Below are positions 55,425-63,422 of a stretch of 64,000 nucleotides of DNA, one piece after another. Source of the stretch: Agrobacterium pusense (GTDB taxonomy: Bacteria; Pseudomonadota; Alphaproteobacteria; Rhizobiales; Rhizobiaceae); NCBI RefSeq assembly GCF_900102105.1, contig NZ_FNBB01000010.1:1-64000 (forward strand). The letters are read 5' to 3'. How positions within the stretch are numbered: the stretch's first letter is position 1; the number at the start of each line of letters is the position of its first letter. The notes beneath the pieces are model-generated. The model had not been told where the DNA came from and made no database searches. It saw nothing but the letters and a program-made list of their open reading frames with translations. The translations under genes and the position numbers were made by a program.

Positions 55425-57344
55425 TCAATACACCGGACTAAAGGGAACGATGGCCGCAAAACGCAACCAATCCTTCTGCGCCTTCGGTGTCCAGGCCGCC
55501 TCGGCAATGGCCGGTAGCCGCGGGAAGACCAGATGGTTGAAATAGGCGCGGTTGAGGAAATGTTCTGACCAGATGCAGGCCTGAACGCCCTTCATCCTCT
55601 CCTTCAACTCCTCTGGAAAATCACCGATCGCCTCATAAGAGTAGGTGTGGGAAGGCGGAACGGTGCCGGCCCAGCTGGCACCCGGCTCCTGCCAGGCTTC
55701 GTCCTGAACCATGTCGAGATAATAGGCCTGCCCCGGGGTCATCACCACATCGTAACCCTGCCTTGCGAGTTCAAGGCCGACCTCCGGCTTCTGCCACGCC
55801 ATCAGCAATGTTCCCGAGGGGTCGACGCCGCCGCCGTGAGAAACCTCGTCCCAGCCGGCCAGCTGACGGCCGCGCTCGTGCAACATGGCCTGAATGCGTT
55901 TCATGAAGTGGGACTGGATACCGAAAGTACCATCCAGTCCCTCCTTTTCCATCAGCGCCTTGGCGAGTGGCGAGGCGAGCCAGGATCCGTCCGCAACCTC
56001 ATCGCCGCCGATGTGGATCAGCCGAGACGGGAACAGCTCCACCATCTCGTCGAAAACCTTGCCGAGGAATTCGTAAGTGAGTTCGATGGCCGGATTGAGC
56101 GCGTTGTTAGGATATCCCTGCACGGAGCGATAGCTGTCAGGGGCTTCCTGCCCGTCCGTCAGTTCCGGATAGGCGACGAGGGCAGCCGTACTATGGCCGG
56201 GAATATCGACTTCCGGCACGATCTCCAGATTCAGCGCCGCTGCATGGGCAATGACCATGCGCACATCGTCCTGGGTATAATAACCGGAGACCGGTTCCGC
56301 GCCGTTGCCAAGCTGCGGCAGAAGCGGCGCATCCGGACCGCGTGTGGCGCCGACCGTGGTCAATAACGGATAAGCCTTGATTTCAAGACGCCACGCCTCA
56401 TCATCCGTCAGATGCCAGTGGAAGCGGTTCATGCGCAGCCATGCAAGAATATCGATGAGCCGCACGACATCCTGCGTCGGATAAAATTGCCGCGAGACAT
56501 CCAAGTGGCAGCCCCGCCAGCTATAACGCGGCGCATCGCTGATTGTGCCGGACGCGGGAAAACGGAACCTCGGATCGAGACGCGCGCCATGCAGCAATTG
56601 CGCCAGAACCGTCAGGCCATACTGCAGCCCGGCAGCGGCCGAGTATTCCACGACAACAAAGTCAGAGGAAAAGGAAAGGCGATAACCTTCCGCCTCCAGT
56701 CCGCTATGCTGTTTGAAGTGCAGGGCCTTTCCCTCATGCACAGGGGCGAGGCTGAAGGGCACGTGCCCGACGGCAAATAGCCTGCGGAACAGCGAAAGCA
56801 CGGTTTCCACCGCAAGGACTTCATTGGCCTTGGCATCTTCCGACGGGAAGAGCGCGACGGGAAAGCCGTCGCCGGGTTCGGCATCGATTTCGGCAGGCCA
56901 GGGCTGGATGGCAAAAGGCAGAACAAGCTTGCCTTCTGGAAGCAGCACCGGCGCCGGCTCGCTGTGACGCCCGTCCAACATCAGGTCCCCGACATCAACG
57001 GCGCGATGCGTGCCGTCGGCAAGGCTGATATAGGCGGATTTTGCACCATCCGTGCGATGCCGGGCGGGCCTCAGCAACCCATCGACGGTGAAACGCCAGG
57101 ATTTGCCGGGTTCCAGCACGAAACCGGCAGGCGGCGCGAATTCATGGAAATTGGCGTTACGGCGCAGATAAACCGCATTGCCGCAAACCGGCTTGTCTAC
57201 CGTCCGCGTCAGCGACGTGTAAACGATACGGAAATCCCTCAGCGGCTCTCGGGAAAGATTGATCAGCGTGAAGGTGAAGCCTCCGGATGCGGATTCCGCC
57301 AGTGGATGCCATGAATTTTCGAGACGATAGTTTGCGAGCGCCAT
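55425..57344 (-). CDS. Beta-N-acetylhexosaminidase, GH20
   Basis: A 639-residue glycoside hydrolase family 20 enzyme that removes terminal N-acetylglucosamine or galactosamine by substrate-assisted catalysis. The N-terminal domain (about 1-270) precedes the TIM barrel. The barrel opens with YSWRGCHLDVSRQFYPT and contains the catalytic Asp448-Glu449 pair in HIGGDEVADGSW, with WHLTDDEAWRLEIKAYP before it. There is no signal peptide, so it is probably cytosolic and acts on imported oligosaccharides. The start is ATG 57344 with AGGGGAG upstream; the longer in-frame reading is not supported. It follows the SDR gene by 44 bases. Confidence 0.92.
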   Translation of the reverse strand: MALANYRLENSWHPLAESASGGFTFTLINLSREPLRDFRIVYTSLTRTVDKPVCGNAVYLRRNANFHEFAPPAGFVLEPGKSWRFTVDGLLRPARHRTDGAKSAYISLADGTHRAVDVGDLMLDGRHSEPAPVLLPEGKLVLPFAIQPWPAEIDAEPGDGFPVALFPSEDAKANEVLAVETVLSLFRRLFAVGHVPFSLAPVHEGKALHFKQHSGLEAEGYRLSFSSDFVVVEYSAAAGLQYGLTVLAQLLHGARLDPRFRFPASGTISDAPRYSWRGCHLDVSRQFYPTQDVVRLIDILAWLRMNRFHWHLTDDEAWRLEIKAYPLLTTVGATRGPDAPLLPQLGNGAEPVSGYYTQDDVRMVIAHAAALNLEIVPEVDIPGHSTAALVAYPELTDGQEAPDSYRSVQGYPNNALNPAIELTYEFLGKVFDEMVELFPSRLIHIGGDEVADGSWLASPLAKALMEKEGLDGTFGIQSHFMKRIQAMLHERGRQLAGWDEVSHGGGVDPSGTLLMAWQKPEVGLELARQGYDVVMTPGQAYYLDMVQDEAWQEPGASWAGTVPPSHTYSYEAIGDFPEELKERMKGVQACIWSEHFLNRAYFNHLVFPRLPAIAEAAWTPKAQKDWLRFAAIVPFSPVY

Positions 57345-57388
57345 GATGCTCCCCTTTATTGCGCATTTGACCCTATGAGAGGGCTCGG

Positions 57389-58171
57389 TCAGTAGTGTTC
57401 GGATTGGGAAAAAGTGCGGGCCAGCGGCGCCTGCCCCGCCGTGAGACCGCAATCGACCGGCAGGCACACGCCGCTGATGGCCGCCGCCTGCGGTCCCGCC
57501 AGAAAGGCGACCGCATTCGCCACGTCTTCGGGTTTCACGATGCGCTGCAGCGGATACCAGCGCTTCGCCTCCTCGAAGACCTGGGGATTGGCAGCGGCCC
57601 GCGCCTCCCACGCCTGGGTGCGCACGGTGCCCGGCGCGACAGCGTTGGAACGGATACCGAATTTCCCGTATTCGACGGCGATGAGTTTCGTCAGGTGGAT
57701 CAATCCGGCCTTCGCCGCACTATAGGCTGGATGGCCAAAAACCGACATGCCGTTGACCGACGTAATATTGACAACGGAACCCTGTGTCCGCTTCAGCGCG
57801 TCTTCAAAAGCGCGAAAGCAGAGAAACGGTGCTTCGAGATTAAGGGCATTGTCCTGCCGCCATATTTCGGCGGTCGTGTCGTGCAGACTGACAGCCCTCG
57901 CGGCGCCGGCATTGTTGACGAGTGTCGCGACATCGCCCAGCTCCGCGACGTCAGCCGCCAGCCTCGAAAGATCTGCAGGATCGGTGACATCGCAGGTTTT
58001 TGCAACGAAACCGGATCCGGAAAGCAGAGAAAGCGCATTGGAAAGGGCTTCAGCATCGATATCAACCAGCACCACCTTCGCATGGCTTTCAGAAAGCGCC
58101 GCGGCAATCGCCCGCCCGATATCACCTGCCGCGCCGGTCACCATGGCGAGCTGGTCTTTCCTGTCCTTCAT
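57389..58171 (-). CDS. Short-chain dehydrogenase/reductase
   Basis: A 260-residue classical SDR. The NAD(P) motif is TGAAGDIGRAIA near the N-terminus. LVNNAG lies near residue 88, and the catalytic Ser...Tyr-x3-Lys is seen in ITSVNGMSVFGHPAYSAAKAG. Asp in VLVDIDAEAL after strand 2 suggests NAD preference. ATG 58171 is chosen because GGGAG lies 9 bases before it; an in-frame TTG at 58180 overlaps that site. It is 80 bases after rpiR and probably oxidises a sugar or sugar acid in the pathway. Confidence 0.9.
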   Translation of the reverse strand: MKDRKDQLAMVTGAAGDIGRAIAAALSESHAKVVLVDIDAEALSNALSLLSGSGFVAKTCDVTDPADLSRLAADVAELGDVATLVNNAGAARAVSLHDTTAEIWRQDNALNLEAPFLCFRAFEDALKRTQGSVVNITSVNGMSVFGHPAYSAAKAGLIHLTKLIAVEYGKFGIRSNAVAPGTVRTQAWEARAAANPQVFEEAKRWYPLQRIVKPEDVANAVAFLAGPQAAAISGVCLPVDCGLTAGQAPLARTFSQSEHY

Positions 58172-58251
58172 CTCCTGCAACTCCCTTGAAGTTTCACGAC
58201 CCCTGTTGCGGGGTCTCGGGCCGAGCAGCCCACGTTTTCATCATCCCGCCT

Positions 58252-59115
58252 TCAGTCGCCGAGCAATTGCTTGTCATCCGAATCGCGATGCTCCACGAGC
58301 TGCTGCTTGATGTGACGCAACGTCACCATCGATCTTTGCCGGTGGTGATAAGCAGCAAGCGTCGCCAGAACATCGACGGCGGCCAGATAGGCGTAGCGCG
58401 ATGAAGTCGGGCGGAAGATATTGTTTCCCTCGGGCACGTTGACACCCACCACCATATCCGCGGCCGCGGCAAGCGGCGTGTCGCTCTGGGTAAGCGCGAT
58501 GGTGGTAACCCCCATGTCGCGAGCCAGCCTGAAACACTTCACCAGCTCCATGTTGCGGCCGGAAAAGGAGGAGCCGATAATCACGTCCTCCTTTCGGGCC
58601 GCGGCGGTCATCATCAGCTGCATGCTGTGATCGGCGCTGGTGGAGACACGCAAACCCAGGCGAAAAAGCCGGTTCTGGATTTCTGAAGCGATCATTGAGG
58701 AATTGCCGCCCGCGCCGAAGGCATAGATCATGCCGCTATTGGCGATCTTGATCGCCGCTTCATCGGCAAGGGCAGGATCGAGCGTCCTGTGCAACAGGAA
58801 AAGTGCTTCCTGAGCCTTGGCAAGCACCTCTTCCGCGACGTCCGAGGGGCCGGTGCTGGACGGTTCGGAGGTGAGGTACCGGATACCGACATAAGCCGTC
58901 TTGGCGAGACTGACCTTGAAATCCGAAAAGCTCTGGCAGCCCAGCCGGCGGCAGAACCGCGTCACCGTCGGCGGAGACACTTCGGCGCGGGCGGCAAGTT
59001 CAATGATCGACGCATTGACGGCGAATTCGAAATCCGAAACCAGAATATCGGCAATCCGCCGCTCCGATTGCGAGAATTGTCCCCTGTCTTCCTGTATTCT
59101 TGCGAAAATATCCAT
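58252..59115 (-). CDS. MurR/RpiR-family transcriptional regulator
   Basis: A 287-residue regulator with an N-terminal HTH (about residues 15-80: SQSERRIADILV, AARAEVSPPTVTRFCRRLG) and a C-terminal SIS sugar-phosphate-binding domain (about 120-260: IYAFGAGGNSSMIASEI, DVIIGSSFSGRNMELVKC). Such proteins sense phosphosugars, often amino-sugar phosphates. The start is ATG 59115 behind GGTGAG. It heads the run to SDR, GH20, M81, MFS and cutC. Palindromes of the GAAA/TTTC type lie upstream, between it and the divergent SnoaL-like gene, and are its likely operators. Confidence 0.9.
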   Translation of the reverse strand: MDIFARIQEDRGQFSQSERRIADILVSDFEFAVNASIIELAARAEVSPPTVTRFCRRLGCQSFSDFKVSLAKTAYVGIRYLTSEPSSTGPSDVAEEVLAKAQEALFLLHRTLDPALADEAAIKIANSGMIYAFGAGGNSSMIASEIQNRLFRLGLRVSTSADHSMQLMMTAAARKEDVIIGSSFSGRNMELVKCFRLARDMGVTTIALTQSDTPLAAAADMVVGVNVPEGNNIFRPTSSRYAYLAAVDVLATLAAYHHRQRSMVTLRHIKQQLVEHRDSDDKQLLGD

Positions 59116-59253
59116 GCTCACCGGTCTCCGTTCCGCCAAAACTTAAGGCTTGGCCCCGTTTCCGATGCACCCTAATCCAGGCCGCCCGTCAACCGAATAA
59201 AGCCGGGAACCGCCGTTGTTCCGTCCTCCCGAAGACACGCCTGACATCCTCAA

Positions 59254-59342
59254 TATGAAAACAGTTTTCTCTGTTGATTGGAAGATGAGCATATGCCAAC
59301 AATAATCACCAGAGAAATTTCCAATTCCTGAAAATAATTTCA
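59254..59342. promoter_or_regulatory. Three GAAA...TTTC palindromes, candidate RpiR operators
   Basis: GAAAACAGTTTTC at 59255-59267, GAAATTTC at 59314-59321 and TGAAAATAATTTCA at 59329-59342 are perfect inverted repeats with AT-rich centres. They lie in the divergent region between rpiR (start 59115) and the gene at 59359. Many RpiR/MurR regulators bind sites of the TGAAA-N4-5-TTTCA type. Binding here is inferred from motif and position. Confidence 0.45.
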
Positions 59343-59358
59343 ACAACGGACCAGAATC

Positions 59359-59844
59359 ATGCGCGATCCCTTCCAAAACCCCTTCGCCGAAACCGACAGC
59401 GCCCGCCATTCCATCTGGGAGATGCTGGTAACGCGGGACATCGACGCTTTCCTTGCAGCCGACTGGTCCAGGGTAGCGGATGATTTCGTTGAAGACGGCT
59501 TCCTCGGCATCAATGCCAGTCGGGATGCAAATCCTGACAACTGGCGCCTGTCTTTCCCCTCTCTTGCCGCCTATCGCGACGAATGGGTGCGGCAGGCGAA
59601 GGATTTCCAAACCCAGCAATTTGGTGAAGACCCACGCCATGCGATCTTCACCACCACCACGCTTGAGGAAATCGAAGTGGAAGGCGAAACCGCGCTGGTT
59701 CGCAAGAAATTCGACGGCGGAATTCGCAGGGCCGATGGCGGTTTCGACGTCATGAAGTGGCAGACGCTTTATTACTGCCGGCTGCATGAAGGACGCTGGA
59801 AGATCAGCGGCTTTACCGGCTACATGCCCAACCCCATGCCGTAA
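59359..59844 (+). CDS. SnoaL/NTF2-like hypothetical protein
   Basis: A 161-residue protein of the NTF2-like fold type. The N-terminal helix pair (SARHSIWEMLVTRDIDAFLAADW) is followed by strands ending in LYYCRLHEGRWKISGFTGYMP, the pattern of SnoaL-like proteins. No catalytic residues can be assigned and there is no signal peptide. It is the only plus-strand gene among the sugar genes, divergent from rpiR and followed by a strong terminator, so it is a single-gene unit probably under RpiR control. Function unknown. Confidence 0.75.
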   Translation: MRDPFQNPFAETDSARHSIWEMLVTRDIDAFLAADWSRVADDFVEDGFLGINASRDANPDNWRLSFPSLAAYRDEWVRQAKDFQTQQFGEDPRHAIFTTTTLEEIEVEGETALVRKKFDGGIRRADGGFDVMKWQTLYYCRLHEGRWKISGFTGYMPNPMP

Positions 59845-59870
59845 TCCAACGGAGATGCTGGAGTTCAGTG

Positions 59871-59902
59871 AACGCCGGGCCAAAAGCCCGGCGTTATTTT
59901 TT
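59871..59902 (+). terminator. Intrinsic terminator after the SnoaL-like gene
   Basis: AACGCCGGGC and GCCCGGCGTT form a perfect 10-bp stem with a CAAAA loop, followed by ATTTTTT on the plus strand. It lies 26 bases after the stop codon. No T-run exists on the other strand, so it does not serve the ABC operon. Confidence 0.93.
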
Positions 59903-59993
59903 CGCCCGGTGACGGGCAAAAATCGCCGGACACCGATCGCATCAGGAAAAGCCGGGCGCGTTAGGACAGAGTGCATGGCCCGACTCCCAGCCG

Positions 59994-61106
59994 TTATTGT
60001 ATCAGCTTGAGGACGGAAAGATCGACGCGCCGCTCGAGAGCAATGCCGCTTTCGTCGAACAGGTGACAATCCGATGCCTTGATGCCGGTGACGATGGGCT
60101 CGTCCACCACCACGGGTGCGGAGCCGGAAAGCAGCGCGCAATAATTTTCACCTGTCGGCGCGACGCCATAGGCAATCGTGTTCACACCGAGCCGCTCGAT
60201 GACACTGGGAGCCACCTTGATGTTGAGATCCGCCGGCTCGAGGCCGGTATGTTCGGGGCGAATGCCAAGCGTTAGCTGGGCGCCTTCCAGAGCAGCGCGA
60301 GGTTCCACCGGCACGGTGATCGTCTGGCCCTCATAAGCCACCGTTACACCCTCGGGACCGACGGATTTGCAGGTGACCTTCAGGAAGTTCATTTTCGGAT
60401 TACCGATGAACCCCGCGACGAACAGGTTCGCCGGCTTGTGATAAAGTTCGAGCGGCGCGCCCACTTGGGCGATTTCGCCGGCATTCAGCACAACGATGCG
60501 GTCCGCCATGGTCATGGCCTCCACCTGATCGTGTGTGACATAGATCATCGTTGCCTTGAGCGTCTTGTGAAGATTGGTGAGCTCGATGCGCATATCGGCG
60601 CGAAGGGCGGCATCAAGATTGGAAAGCGGTTCGTCGAACAGGAATATCTTCGGTTCACGAACGATGGCGCGGCCGATGGCAACGCGCTGGCGCTGTCCGC
60701 CGGACAACATGCCGGGGCGCTGCTGCAGGCGCTGGTCGAGCTGAAGAATCTTTGCGACGCTCTCCACCTTGTCCTTGATCTTGCCCTCTTCCATCTTTTC
60801 GACGCGCAAAGGAAAAGCGATGTTTTCGAAAACAGTCATATGCGGATAGAGAGCATAGGACTGGAAGACCATGGCGATACCACGCTTGACCGGCGGCAGT
60901 TCATTGACCTTCACGCCGTTGATGACGACGTCGCCGCCGGAAATATCCTCAAGGCCGGCGATCATGCGCAGCAAAGTGGACTTGCCGCATCCCGAGGGGC
61001 CGACAAAAACGACGAACTCGCCATCCCTGATGTCGAGCTGAACGCCCTTGATGACTTCGAAATGTCCATAGTTCTTGCGGACGTTGTTGAGATAAAGCTG
61101 ACCCAA
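59994..61106 (-). CDS. CUT1 sugar ABC transporter ATP-binding protein (UgpC/MsmK-like)
   Basis: A 370-residue ATPase of the MalK/UgpC group. Walker A is VGPSGCGKSTLLRMIAG, signature [15 protein letters not shown], Walker B IFLFDEPLSNLD, H-loop IYVTHDQVEA. The C-terminal half has two TOBE-like regulatory segments (GFIGNPKMNFL, LGIRPEHTGLE). The start is TTG 61106, 8 bases after GGGAGAGG. It is the last gene of the importer operon, after the permeases and the binding protein. Confidence 0.93.
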   Translation of the reverse strand: MGQLYLNNVRKNYGHFEVIKGVQLDIRDGEFVVFVGPSGCGKSTLLRMIAGLEDISGGDVVINGVKVNELPPVKRGIAMVFQSYALYPHMTVFENIAFPLRVEKMEEGKIKDKVESVAKILQLDQRLQQRPGMLSGGQRQRVAIGRAIVREPKIFLFDEPLSNLDAALRADMRIELTNLHKTLKATMIYVTHDQVEAMTMADRIVVLNAGEIAQVGAPLELYHKPANLFVAGFIGNPKMNFLKVTCKSVGPEGVTVAYEGQTITVPVEPRAALEGAQLTLGIRPEHTGLEPADLNIKVAPSVIERLGVNTIAYGVAPTGENYCALLSGSAPVVVDEPIVTGIKASDCHLFDESGIALERRVDLSVLKLIQ

Positions 61107-61256
61107 GACTTGCCTCTCCCGTCAGCGGCCGAAATCTGGCCGCATTCAGAGACGTTCCGGACCATGAGGCGGAAACCGCGTCAGACCGGAACCGTTGAAA
61201 AACACGAGAAAGAGCAGCCACAGGGGGCGGCGACCAATCTCACGGCGAAACGGACC

Positions 61257-61281
61257 GGTTGCGGGCATTACGCCCGCAACC
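61257..61281 (-). other. Hairpin after the sugar-binding-protein gene
   Basis: A perfect 10-bp stem, GGTTGCGGGC (61257-61266) with GCCCGCAACC (61272-61281), and a 5-base loop lie 12 bases after the stop codon of the binding protein (minus strand). No T-run follows. Such stems in transport operons often protect the upstream mRNA so that the binding protein is made in excess of the ATPase. That function is inferred. Confidence 0.7.
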
Positions 61282-61293
61282 GTTGCAATCGGA

Positions 61294-62526
61294 TTATTTA
61301 TATTGCTCGAGAGCGCCAGAAGCCTTCTTTGCCGCATCTTCCGGCGTTGCCTTGCCGGTAACGACAGACTGAACCATCTCGATCATCACGTCCTGGAAAC
61401 CCTTGTAGTCCGTGAAGAGCGGCTCCGGCCCACCATAGGCGATACCGTCGATCAGCGGCTTCCAGAAGGGATCCTTCGCAACGAATTCGTCTACCTTGGC
61501 AGACGGACGCAGCGGGGTGAGGCCCGCGCCGCCCTGCAGCTCATATTCGCCCTGCGGGCCGGGCGACGTGATGAACTTCGCAAATTCGGTCGCCTTTTCT
61601 TCAACCCCGGTTCCCTTGAAGATCGCCAGGCTGTCGGTGATGAGCAGCGTGCCGGGACCCTTGGCTTCCGGGCCGAGCGGCAGGGTCGCGATACCCCAGT
61701 TGATCTTGGTTTCCTGCAGGCGTGTTGCGGCGCCCGAGCCGGCCTGGATCATGCCGACCTTACCATCGAGGAAGATGGCGCGGATTTCATTCTGCTCATA
61801 GGCCGTTGGGCCTTCCACGGAATAGGGCGTGATGTCCTTGTAGGCCTTCAGCGCCGCGACAACCTGCGGGCTGTCGACCGTGACCTTGTCGCCGTCGATC
61901 ACCTTGCCGTTGTTGGTATAAACCCAATGCATGAACTGGTGCATGGTATTGTCGAAGGTCTTGGCGGGAAGGCCGTAACCGGCAATACCCGTCTTTTCCT
62001 TGATCTGCTTGGCGAAGGCTATTTCTTCAGCCCATGTCTTCGGCGGCACTTCGGGATCGAGACCCGCCTGCTTGAACAGGTCCTTGTTCCAGTAGAGCGC
62101 CTTGGTCGAGAATGCGACGGGAACGCCCCACTGCGTGTCCTCGAACGTCACCGTGTCGACGATGTTGGGGTAATAGCTCTTCTTTTCGTCTTCGGTCATC
62201 GGCACCGGAACGATCAGATCGTTCTGCGCGAACTGCTTCAGCGTGCGCGAACCGACATAGGCCATGGCGACGGGCGTGCCGGCGGCGGCAAGCGTTGTCG
62301 CCTTGTCCTGGCACTGCGCCCAGCCGACGACCTCGGGCACAACCTTCCAGCCCTCGTTCTTGCCTTCCCATTCCTTGATGTATTTTTCGTGGATCGGGTC
62401 CATTTTGTCGCCGCAATAGATCCAGCTGATCTCCTTGTCGGCCGCGTGCGCCGTCACCGTGGTAAGGGCAGTGGAACCGGCAAATGCGAAAGCGCAGAGC
62501 GCCAATCCATAATGTTTCAGTGCCAT
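61294..62526 (-). CDS. CUT1 sugar ABC transporter substrate-binding protein
   Basis: A 410-residue family 1 extracellular binding protein. The signal peptide of about 28 residues ends AHA (TALTTVTAHAADK). The mature part has KYIKEWEGKNEGWKVVPE, VAMAYVGSRTLKQFAQNDLI and the hinge segment GKVGMIQAGSGAATRLQE. ATG 62526 has GGGAG 7 bases upstream. It lies 38 bases after the second permease gene, and a hairpin follows it. The ligand is probably a sugar; the neighbouring GH20 points to an N-acetylhexosamine oligosaccharide. Confidence 0.92.
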   Translation of the reverse strand: MALKHYGLALCAFAFAGSTALTTVTAHAADKEISWIYCGDKMDPIHEKYIKEWEGKNEGWKVVPEVVGWAQCQDKATTLAAAGTPVAMAYVGSRTLKQFAQNDLIVPVPMTEDEKKSYYPNIVDTVTFEDTQWGVPVAFSTKALYWNKDLFKQAGLDPEVPPKTWAEEIAFAKQIKEKTGIAGYGLPAKTFDNTMHQFMHWVYTNNGKVIDGDKVTVDSPQVVAALKAYKDITPYSVEGPTAYEQNEIRAIFLDGKVGMIQAGSGAATRLQETKINWGIATLPLGPEAKGPGTLLITDSLAIFKGTGVEEKATEFAKFITSPGPQGEYELQGGAGLTPLRPSAKVDEFVAKDPFWKPLIDGIAYGGPEPLFTDYKGFQDVMIEMVQSVVTGKATPEDAAKKASGALEQYK

Positions 62527-62564
62527 AGGTAGTCTCCCGTTTTGGTGGTCGTTCCGGTTGTTGT

Positions 62565-63422
62565 TTATTTCACCGCGCCGGCGGTCAGCCCGCTGACGAG
62601 ATATCGTTGCATGAAGAAGATCACGACCATGGCCGGCGCAATGCCGACGAAGCTGGCCGCCATCAACTCATTCCAGATGACTTCCTGACGACCGAAATAG
62701 GCGAAGAGGCCGATGGGCAGCGGCATATATTCGGTCTTGGAATTGAAGGTGAGCGCGAAGATGAACTGCTGCGCATAAGCGCCGATGAAGGTTGTGATGG
62801 AGACCACGGCGATACCCGGCATCGCAAGCGGCAGGATCACCCGACGGAAGGTGTAGAAGTAGCTTGCGCCATCCACATAGGCCGCCTCTTCCAGTTCCCG
62901 CGGGATACGCAGCATATAGGTGCGCAAAAGCCAGATCGCGGTCGGGATCAGGAAAGCGGCTCCGGGAATGATCATCGCCAGATAGGTGTTCAGCACACCC
63001 ATATTGCGCATCAGCCGGTAAAGCGGGATCAGGAGCACGGCGCCGGAGAACATGTTGATCGCCAGAAATGCACCGAGCAATTGCCCGCGGCCGCGAAACT
63101 GGAACCGGGCGAAGGCATATGACGCCGGAACCACCAGAAGCAGAACGATGATCGTGGAGATCGTCGAAATGAAGAACGAGTTGAAAACGTAGCGGGCGAA
63201 GCCCGGAACGCTGACCCACATGGTGCGGTAGGCCTCGAAGGAACCGTTTGTCGGCCAGAACTTGTAAGGCGAGGAAAACAGCAGGCTGAGCGGTTTCAGC
63301 GAAACCAGGAATCCTTCGACGAAGGGCGCCAGCACGAAGGTCAGGAACACGGCGATACCGCAATAAATCCCGACAATTTCATACCACCTGTAGCGGTTGA
63401 TCATCGCATTCTTGTCGGTCAT
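62565..63422 (-). CDS. CUT1 sugar ABC transporter permease (MalG-like)
   Basis: A 285-residue permease with six helices. The EAA loop is ELEEAAYVDGASYFYTFRRVILP (about residues 175-197), followed by LPLAMPGIAVVSITTFIGAYAQ. Start and stop overlap the preceding permease gene by 4 bases (ATGA at 63422-63419). It forms the channel with that partner. Confidence 0.94.
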   Translation of the reverse strand: MTDKNAMINRYRWYEIVGIYCGIAVFLTFVLAPFVEGFLVSLKPLSLLFSSPYKFWPTNGSFEAYRTMWVSVPGFARYVFNSFFISTISTIIVLLLVVPASYAFARFQFRGRGQLLGAFLAINMFSGAVLLIPLYRLMRNMGVLNTYLAMIIPGAAFLIPTAIWLLRTYMLRIPRELEEAAYVDGASYFYTFRRVILPLAMPGIAVVSITTFIGAYAQQFIFALTFNSKTEYMPLPIGLFAYFGRQEVIWNELMAASFVGIAPAMVVIFFMQRYLVSGLTAGAVK

